Assembly: GCA_022710725.1 (NCBI GenBank)
Contig: JAKLGK010000007.1
Coordinates: 124,001-188,000, forward strand
DNA: 64,000 bases
Reading direction: 5' to 3'
From: Verrucomicrobiota bacterium
Lineage (GTDB): Bacteria > Verrucomicrobiota > Kiritimatiellia > CAIQIC01 > JAGNIJ01
Position numbers and translations under genes: made by a program. The notes below the pieces were generated by a model. That model was not told where the DNA came from, did no database searches, and saw only the letters and a program-made list of their open reading frames with translations. Shown piece after piece: positions 59,101 through 64,000 of the stretch (the stretch's first letter is position 1; the number at the start of each line of letters is the position of its first letter).

Positions 59101-59477
59101 ATGCTGGCGCGGACGCCGACGGCGACGGCCTGTGCAACCGCGAGGAGTGCGACTTCGGGAGCGAGCCGGGCGACCGGGACAGCGACGACGACGGGGCGGA
59201 AGACGAGGCCGAGTTCATTGCGGGGACCGATCCGATGGACGAGGAGTCGTTGTTCAGCGCCGAGACCGCCGGTACGTCCGGCAACGGCGCCATGAGTTGG
59301 CCGGGCGCGACGGGCCGCACCTATTGCGTCTACCTGTCCACCGGCCTGCAGAGCAGCGTGTGGAGTCCCTTGCCGGGCTACACGAACATCGCGGGCACGG
59401 CGGGCGAGATGACCATCAACGTCGGCCAGCCGCCGGACAGCGCGCCACGGTTTTACAAGGTCCGCGTGCGGCATTGA
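56184..59477 (+). CDS. large secreted C25-like peptidase with starch-binding-like and TSP3-type repeats
   Basis: The ATG at 56184, after GGGG, gives 1,097 residues (a GTG at 56178 is possible). Signal peptide MKKHLAIIVALVGLIAPSLA; a pro-domain-like region to about 220; a caspase-fold domain to about 625 with YVLLVGNPAPDWG, VYVGRIPVY, the His of MVLWWGHGWSRG (His491) and the Cys of FMVSCSCGDP (Cys527 or 529). Then acidic DSDGDTMADGWEADHGLD-type repeats alternate with two AMPK/starch-binding-like domains (VPGTFNEWSTTAHPL and VPGTFNGWNAAASNM). The last 60 residues (LPGYTN..GT..M) match the C-terminus of the giant beta-helix protein, suggesting a common sorting or anchoring domain. Confidence 0.8.
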   Translation: MKKHLAIIVALVGLIAPSLAATETISVSMDMPAVSIGNETGGFVDVLAEGRNSDGRPARPMLPGKSVFYALPPDVDAASVSIVVTKTEYRDVSLDRPVRPGPALRVSGDPAASVSWGDAVNVVDGRDQEVYGRDAFYPVSPATIEGFSQMRKWKMVRVRVSPAQYNPVQGTLRIVEHLDFQIRFARGRATQSAALGDAVMDAAALGLVENDDAARGWYATRTKTATSSGNTYLIMTTDEIYTASPTLYGLTTHKEDMGFTVHVVTETKLDGSAAATGWNEVTGQYPDGKADRMRKWLQNNYIGMQIEYVLLVGNPAPDWGDLPMKNCSYQAYVYPADGYYADLTGNWDIDGNGIYGNETNDVGSVGGVDRVPEVYVGRIPVYTADPSWSEMLRRIVWKSIKYEQEGYTGWRQSALLPESWSDSYTDGAYLGEYARTNYLSSKGYSAHTLFEQGSVNPIYDSSFPSDEELLDDSTARRWMNHDYGMVLWWGHGWSRGASVYAGGTLYESDQCPMLDDEHPASVFMVSCSCGDPVDDQNLGYSMLRNGGIASVAAANVSWYYYCSWSPADSKGMNASMGYDFFRKVVSNETTYGRALAEVKEEMDDWWNNFYTFNLYGDPSLRITSQGVDSDGDTMADGWEADHGLDAGDPDDAGLNPDGDSYSNLEEYRAGLDPQTIDSPASTHSSIAVPGTFNEWSTTAHPLRKIGGGAWQADIVLTNQTGVLFKFAANGSWTTNWGEYNQLATNAPFSGLADWESDNIVVAGTLDGSYRFTFNELTRGYRLEPTPAPDADLDGMPDAWETAHELNPHNGADAAEDPDYDGYTNLQEYGNGTDPHVWNPRAGNYNYVSVPGTFNGWNAAASNMCLVADHVWRYDATFSGESAIEFKFAANGSWAVNWGDTNQTQFTPPMAGGGESGAANLIISGSLSGRYRFTFNDQSLAWGVEAIATPDTDGDGMSDAWENARGLNYRSAADAGADADGDGLCNREECDFGSEPGDRDSDDDGAEDEAEFIAGTDPMDEESLFSAETAGTSGNGAMSWPGATGRTYCVYLSTGLQSSVWSPLPGYTNIAGTAGEMTINVGQPPDSAPRFYKVRVRH

Positions 59478-59554
59478 GCGGTGGCGGGACGCAGCGTCGG
59501 TTTGCTTGCGGGCGGCGCGGGTGCTAGGGTGGGGTTTGTCTGGAGCTCCTGCGC

Positions 59555-60829
59555 ATGGCCTGGCCCCGCACACGCTTTCAGCTGCTTCTGGCCGGCGTGA
59601 CGGCCTGGTCGCGGTTCCCCGCCGCGCCGGGCGCGCTGGCCCGGCTCCAGGCCCGCCGCCTGCGCGCGTTGTTGGACTATGCTTTCCGGCATTCGGCCTG
59701 CTACCGCGATGCCATGACCGCCCGGCGACTTCGCCCGGACGATTTCCGGGCGCCGGAAGACCTGGGGAAGCTCCCCGTCCTGGAAAAATCCGCCGTGCGC
59801 GAGCGGGCCGCCGACCTGTTGAGCGATGAATTCTCCTTCGCGGACTGCCCCCGGCGGAGCACGCACGGAACCACGGGCGAACCCCTGGGCATCCCGACGC
59901 TGCCGCTGGAACGCTGGCTGGATTCCGTCCTGTGGGCTCGCGTCTACCCGGACGCCGGCTTCCGCCCCTGGCAGCGGCAGGCGAAGATCGCGCTGCCGTC
60001 GCGCATCCCGACCCGGCGCTACCTGGCCCAGCGCCTTGGGCTGTTCCGGCGGACCCACGTGGCGGCCACGGAGCCGGTCGCCGAAAAAATCCGGGCGCTG
60101 CGCGCCGCGCGGCCGCAGGCCCTGGTCTGCTGGGCCAGCACGCTGGACGAGATCACGGCCGAACTCGAGCGCGCGGACACCGTCCTCGATATCCCCCTCG
60201 TGTTCAGCACATCGAGCATGCTCTGGCCGGTCGTTCGGGAGCGGGCCGGCCGACGCCTGGGGGCGAAGGTGACGGACATCTACGGCTCGATTGAGACAGG
60301 CCCCATCGCCTGGGAATGCGAGGAGCGCCACGGCTACCATGTGCACAGCGACCGAGTGATCGTGGAACTGCTGGACGAGGCCGGCCGTCCCGCCCGCGCA
60401 GGGCGCGTCGTCTGCACCGTGCTGTGGCGGCGGGCCTTCCCGCTGATCCGCTACGCGCTCGGCGACCTGGCCGAATGGGCCGACGGACCCTGCCCGTGCG
60501 GCCGGCCGTACCCGTTGCTCAAGGCCCTGTCGGGCCGGGCCACCGACCTCGTGGAACTGCCGGACGGCTCGCGCGTGAGCAGTGTGACCTTGAGGGCGGC
60601 GCTGTTTGGAACGCCCGGCATTGAGCAGTTCCAGCTTGTGCAGGAAACGCCGACGCGGTTCCGCCTGCGCGTGGTGGCGCGCGATGCCTTCACCGCGGAC
60701 ATCGAGCGCTCGGTGATCGACGAATTTCGCCGCCAGTACGCCGGCGCGCTCGAGTTGCGCGTCGAGCGCGTGCCGGACCTGCATGTCGCGCCCGGCGCCA
60801 AGTTCAGGCCGGTGGTGCTGCTGAAATAA
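59555..60829 (+). CDS. CapK/PaaK-like adenylate-forming enzyme
   Basis: A 424-residue protein of the phenylacetate-CoA-ligase-like family. Motifs: RALLDYAFRHSACYRDAM near the start, the P-loop-like STHGTTGEPLGIP, VFSTSSMLWPVVRERAGRRL, DIYGSIETGPIAWEC (adenylate-forming A5 motif) and FPLIRYALGDLAEW (R-Y-x-x-G-D). CapK relatives in polysaccharide loci activate an acyl or amino acid for attachment to a glycan. It stands alone between the C25-like gene and convergent genes of unknown function. The substrate is not deducible. Confidence 0.82.
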   Translation: MAWPRTRFQLLLAGVTAWSRFPAAPGALARLQARRLRALLDYAFRHSACYRDAMTARRLRPDDFRAPEDLGKLPVLEKSAVRERAADLLSDEFSFADCPRRSTHGTTGEPLGIPTLPLERWLDSVLWARVYPDAGFRPWQRQAKIALPSRIPTRRYLAQRLGLFRRTHVAATEPVAEKIRALRAARPQALVCWASTLDEITAELERADTVLDIPLVFSTSSMLWPVVRERAGRRLGAKVTDIYGSIETGPIAWECEERHGYHVHSDRVIVELLDEAGRPARAGRVVCTVLWRRAFPLIRYALGDLAEWADGPCPCGRPYPLLKALSGRATDLVELPDGSRVSSVTLRAALFGTPGIEQFQLVQETPTRFRLRVVARDAFTADIERSVIDEFRRQYAGALELRVERVPDLHVAPGAKFRPVVLLK

Positions 60830-60838
60830 CCGGGCCCG

Positions 60839-61270
60839 TCAGCCGGCCAGGCGCCGGAAGGCGCAGGCCAGCACCCCGAGCGCGATCGCGGCCATCATCG
60901 TGAAAAAAACCTTCTGCACCCGCTGCGCGCCGGGCGTGCCGATCCGGATGCCCTGTGATTTCAGGCTCCAGACCTTGGCGACCTCCCGGCCCGCGCCATC
61001 GAGGTAGATCCCGCCCGCGACGAGCGCGACCGGCGGCCACCACCGGCTGTCCAGCAGCATCAGGACGCCGGCGAGGATCAGGGTCCAGAGCACCAGGCTG
61101 TCCCACCGGGCAGCGTTGCGCTCCGCCGTCCGGAACAGGGGATCGGTGCCCTCGCTTTTTTCCTGGAGGCCGAGTCGTTGGGCCAACGCGTAGTTCACCG
61201 CCGAAATAAGCTGCCCGATCCAGCCCAGGGCGCCGAACAGGATGCAGACGACACCCAGTATATTTCTCAT
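60839..61270 (-). CDS. uncharacterised membrane protein
   Basis: A 143-residue protein with four probable helices (MRNILGVVCILFGALGWIGQ, SLVLWTLILAGVLMLLDSRW, PPVALVAGGIYL and FFTMMAAIALGVLACAF). It has no motif that I recognise. An AGAGTGCC sequence precedes the ATG. A REP-like palindrome lies upstream, between it and the next gene on the same strand. Confidence 0.6.
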   Translation of the reverse strand: MRNILGVVCILFGALGWIGQLISAVNYALAQRLGLQEKSEGTDPLFRTAERNAARWDSLVLWTLILAGVLMLLDSRWWPPVALVAGGIYLDGAGREVAKVWSLKSQGIRIGTPGAQRVQKVFFTMMAAIALGVLACAFRRLAG

Positions 61271-61289
61271 GGCACTCTCCTTCCCGTCC

Positions 61290-61336
61290 GGTAGAGGCCG
61301 CCGGAGGCGGCGGCGCGTTGGCCAACGCGCCCTACC
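61290..61336. repeat. REP-like element with a 20-bp perfect palindrome
   Basis: GGCGCGTTGGCCAACGCGCC (61312-61331) is a perfect 20-base palindrome. It is preceded by GCCGCC-GGAG-GCGGC, and the whole is framed by GGTAG (61290-61294) and CTACC (61332-61336), the latter overlapping the stop codon of the minus-strand gene. The layout is like a dispersed REP/BIME unit. No T-run supports a terminator. Confidence 0.55.
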
Positions 61337-62660
61337 AGGCCGCCTCGTCCCGGATCCGCGCCCTGGCCTGTTCGCTTCTCAACTCGCCCAGCAGCCGCTG
61401 CCGGACGCTTCGCCGGAACTCGTCCAGCGGAGGGAATCCGCTCCCGGCCCGGTCCCGGCACAGCGCCGCCAGGCGTTCGTAGCCCGCGGCGCGATCCGCG
61501 TAACCGAGCGCCTGCCAGTACAGGCTTTGGTACAGGGTCTGTTCGATCAACACGCCGTAGTCCGGCGGGGCCGAACCCTCGATTTCGCCGACATAATTCT
61601 TGAAGACGAAGGACTCAAAGTCCGGCGGCGTCTCCTCGGACGGGACACCGGCCTTCCACTCTTCGAAATAGCGGCGGGCTTCCTCCTCGCGGTTCAGCGT
61701 GTAGTACATCAGCGCGGCGTCCCCGAGGATGGAGCGGCGGATGTCGCGCATCTCCGCGCTCCACGCGGGCATGGCGATGAACTCTTCGAGCGTGCGCAGC
61801 AGGCCGGGCAGCACGTCGAGGTTGGGCAACATCAGGAGTAATCCTTCGTCCGTGTCGTACGCCAGCCGGCCCTGCAGGAAGGCGTCGCGCAGGGACTGGT
61901 AGATCATGCGGTTGCAGGCCTGCAACTCGAAGCCCGCGGCAAACGGCCGGCCGCGCCAGGCCCAGTAGACGGCGTGGGCCTGGGGCAGGCGCCAGTCCAG
62001 CGGGCCGAACTGCTCTTCCACCTTCCGCATCAGGTCCGGGTCGAGGCGGTACTCGTTCGCCATCCGCCGGCGGACCTCGGGCCGGAGGCGCTCGTAATCC
62101 GGGGCCGGCCCGTCGAACAGCGCGGCCATCTCGCGGGCCCAGGCCTCCTTGTAGAAGAGGTGGGTCTGGTCCATCGCGGCGCCGATCTTGTGCTGGAACA
62201 GCCAGCCCAGCTCGCGGTAGAGCCGCGCTTCGCCGGGATTGTACTTCAGGCCCTCGTCGCGCAGGAGGGTGATGCCGTGACGCACCCAGCGCCAGCGGTT
62301 GGCGGGCTCGGCAAACAGCACGCTGATGTTGTAGGCCATGTTCCAGGCGTGGAACGCCCATGCCTGCGGGAACCGGGGCTCCAGCCGCGTGACCCACGTG
62401 GCGAGTTGGACCAGCTCGAAGTACTGGCCCTCCTCCTGCAGCCGAGCGGCGCGCAGCCACAGCAGGTCGGCGAGGATCCCGCGGAATCCGCCGAGCGCGA
62501 CCGTGGTGAAGGTCAGCAGCGGCGGCGCGTCGCCGACGGGATCGGAGGGGTTCAGGTGCTGCCGCGCCCGCTCCTCGCGCAGCGGTCGGTTCAGGCGGCC
62601 CGCGCCCCAGAACAGCCCGAGCGCAGCCAGCAGCACCAGGATGACGAGGCCCCGTTTCAT
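61332..62660 (-). CDS. uncharacterised membrane-anchored protein, TPR-like
   Basis: A 442-residue protein with one N-terminal membrane anchor (MKRGLVILVLLAALGLFWGA). The rest is helical and rich in Trp, Arg and Leu, with segments such as LTFTTVALGGFRGILADLLW, LEPRFPQAWAFHAWNMAYNI and EARLYRELGWLFQHKIG, which look like tetratricopeptide-type helix pairs. It would face the periplasm. I do not recognise a specific family. It is divergent from the VWA gene with 203 bases between. Confidence 0.6.
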   Translation of the reverse strand: MKRGLVILVLLAALGLFWGAGRLNRPLREERARQHLNPSDPVGDAPPLLTFTTVALGGFRGILADLLWLRAARLQEEGQYFELVQLATWVTRLEPRFPQAWAFHAWNMAYNISVLFAEPANRWRWVRHGITLLRDEGLKYNPGEARLYRELGWLFQHKIGAAMDQTHLFYKEAWAREMAALFDGPAPDYERLRPEVRRRMANEYRLDPDLMRKVEEQFGPLDWRLPQAHAVYWAWRGRPFAAGFELQACNRMIYQSLRDAFLQGRLAYDTDEGLLLMLPNLDVLPGLLRTLEEFIAMPAWSAEMRDIRRSILGDAALMYYTLNREEEARRYFEEWKAGVPSEETPPDFESFVFKNYVGEIEGSAPPDYGVLIEQTLYQSLYWQALGYADRAAGYERLAALCRDRAGSGFPPLDEFRRSVRQRLLGELRSEQARARIRDEAAW

Positions 62661-62740
62661 GCCCGGCGCCACTATAAGCCCCGGCCCGGCCCCCGCACAA
62701 GAGGGCGCTGGCGGGCCGCCGGGCATGACATTTCTTTTAC

Positions 62741-62748
62741 AAACGTTT
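62741..62748. promoter_or_regulatory. AAACGTTT site, weak LacI-type operator candidate
   Basis: An 8-base palindromic core in the AT-rich stretch TTTCTTTTACAAACGTTTTG, about 115 bases before the VWA gene and 80 bases before the divergent start at 62660. It is weaker than the sites at 27573 and 56157, but has the same central CG. Confidence 0.25.
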
Positions 62749-62863
62749 TGCAGGCCCGTGACGACATTTCCGCGTGGTGGGGGTCCAATGGTGTGCGGAA
62801 AGGTTGGGGCAGCGCGCGCTCTTGACCGGACCGGATAGAACAACCAACAATGGGAGAAAAGCC

Positions 62864-64000
62864 ATGAAGTCGAAGATCATACTGTGGGCGGCCGGCCTGG
62901 CGTTGGCGGCCGCGTCGGTCGCGGGCGCCGCCCGGACGGAGCCGCGCGACGTGCTGTGCCGTATCGAACTGGACCGCGGGGTCCTGCCCGCCGACGCGCC
63001 CCAGCGCGCCGTGGTGAAGGTCACGCTGGACGCCCCCACGCTGGAACGCGACGGGGACCGGCCGCCCGTGAACCTGGCTATCGTGCTGGACCGGTCGGGC
63101 TCGATGTCCGGCGAGAAAATCGAGAAGGCCAAGGAGGCCGCCATCGAGGCCTTGCGCCGGCTCGGCCCGCGCGACGTCTTCTCGCTGGTCATCTACGACG
63201 ACCGCGTCGAGACCGTTATCCCGGCCCAGGAGGCCCGGAACGCGGAGTGGATGGAATCGCGCATCCGCGAGATCGGGCCGGGCGGCAACACGGCCCTCTT
63301 CGCCGGCGTCAGCCAGGGCGCGGCGGAGGTCCGGCGGAACCTTGAGGGGCGCTACGTCCACCGGATCATCCTGCTCTCCGACGGACTCGCCAACGTCGGC
63401 CCCAGTTCGCCGGACGACCTGGGCCGGCTCGGGGCGTCGCTGCTCAAGGAGGACATCTCCGTGACGACCGTCGGCGTCGGGACCGACTACAACGAGGACC
63501 TGATGACCCGCCTGTCGCAGAACAGCGACGGCAACACGTACTTCGTCGAGAACTACCGCGACCTGCCGCGGATCTTCGCGGCGGAACTGGGCGACGTGTT
63601 GAGCGTGGTCGCGCGCCGCGTGGTGCTGAAGATCCACTGCCTCAACGGCGTCCGCCCCGTGCGCATCATCGGGCGCGACGGGCGCGTCACGCGCGACGGC
63701 GTGGAGATCCAGCTCAACCAGCTCTACGGCGGCCAGCAGAAGTACGCCCTCGTCGAGGTCGAGGTGCCCGCCGGCGCCGAGGACCAGGTCCTCGAGATCG
63801 CTGCGGCGGACTGCCGCTATCGCAGCGCCCTGACCGATCGCGACCGCACCAGCAGCTCCCGCGTCGAGGCCCGGTTCAGCCGGCGGGAGGACGACGTGCG
63901 CCGCTCGGCCAACGTCGCCGTGCAGGAGGAGTACATCCGCAACGAGATCGCCGTGGCCAAGGACAAGGCCGTCGAGCAGTGGGACGCCGGCGAGCGGCAG
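62864..64000 (+). CDS. secreted von Willebrand factor A domain protein (partial, 3' end cut by window)
   Basis: At least 379 residues; the gene runs off the right edge. A signal peptide (MKSKIILWAAGLALAAASVA) precedes a beta domain and a VWA domain with an intact MIDAS: VLDRSGSMSG (Asp76, Ser78, Ser80), then the Thr of GGNTALFAG and LLSDGLANVG. VWA domains bind metal-dependent protein ligands. This layout, with VWA and following beta-sandwich (VVLKIHCLNGVRPVRIIG), is seen in secreted bacterial VWA/YfbK-like proteins. GGGAG precedes the ATG. Confidence 0.85.
   Translation, partial: MKSKIILWAAGLALAAASVAGAARTEPRDVLCRIELDRGVLPADAPQRAVVKVTLDAPTLERDGDRPPVNLAIVLDRSGSMSGEKIEKAKEAAIEALRRLGPRDVFSLVIYDDRVETVIPAQEARNAEWMESRIREIGPGGNTALFAGVSQGAAEVRRNLEGRYVHRIILLSDGLANVGPSSPDDLGRLGASLLKEDISVTTVGVGTDYNEDLMTRLSQNSDGNTYFVENYRDLPRIFAAELGDVLSVVARRVVLKIHCLNGVRPVRIIGRDGRVTRDGVEIQLNQLYGGQQKYALVEVEVPAGAEDQVLEIAAADCRYRSALTDRDRTSSSRVEARFSRREDDVRRSANVAVQEEYIRNEIAVAKDKAVEQWDAGERQ

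Overview
The window is a GC-rich (roughly two thirds G+C by eye), densely coded bacterial chromosome segment with about 50 supportable protein genes, one tRNA and several regulatory and repeat elements. Long secreted proteins built on the Y-V-x-x-x-G...P-F/Y-T-N-W beta-helix style, TSP3-like acidic repeats and a shared C-terminal domain, together with C25-like peptidases and a eukaryote-type chorismate mutase, suggest the PVC group, most likely Kiritimatiellota or a relative. This is an inference from protein style; no rRNA is present.

Layout. 1-8.9 kb: preT-preA (pyrimidine reduction), a giant beta-helix protein with a 1,075-bp internal duplication, and an amidohydrolase. 8.9-12.6 kb: a compact iron-uptake operon (DtxR-like regulator, feoA, feoB, a Cys-rich small protein). 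12.7-13.5 kb: chorismate mutase and tRNA-His. 13.6-24 kb: a cell-surface glycan region (B12-type radical SAM, SGNH hydrolase, large membrane protein, PHP-like protein, two paralogous GT4 enzymes, epimerase, methyltransferase); two of its transcription units share an unusual AT-rich promoter layout. 24-31.2 kb: a nucleoside-type ABC transporter whose binding lipoprotein is separated from the ATPase/permease genes by an opposing C25-like peptidase gene. 31.3-36.8 kb: an accessory patch with a RAYT element bounded by 30-bp inverted repeats, a broken GT2 gene, an ECF sigma module, and two genes of lower GC. 37-39.3 kb: glycogen debranching enzyme.

39.4-51.2 kb is the most interesting part: a putative ribosomally synthesised, modified peptide (RiPP) system. 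Three 50-residue precursor peptides, all too short for routine gene calling, share a near-invariant leader (K-P-E-I-R-K-x-K-L-V-P-S-E-A-V-L), three Cys and a C-terminal Gly-Ser. Two lie directly after a PqqD-type recognition protein and a radical SAM/SPASM enzyme, and are followed by an HPr-kinase-like protein and an S26-type peptidase. A nucleotidyltransferase and an ABC exporter lie just upstream. The third precursor sits 10 kb away before three glycosyltransferases. Each precursor appears to have its own promoter and terminator. A plausible scheme is: PqqD binds the leader, the radical SAM enzyme modifies the core, the kinase-like protein acts on the terminal Ser, the peptidase removes the leader and the ABC pair exports the product.

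51.2-64 kb: nucleobase permease, a degenerate sensor kinase, dapF, a short-chain dehydrogenase, a second and larger C25-like secreted peptidase, a CapK-like adenylating enzyme, two proteins of unknown function and a truncated VWA-domain protein at the right edge. Nucleobase and nucleoside handling recurs (preTA, amidohydrolase, nucleoside ABC transporter, NCS2 permease). Coordinates and motifs were read by eye; no database searches were run.
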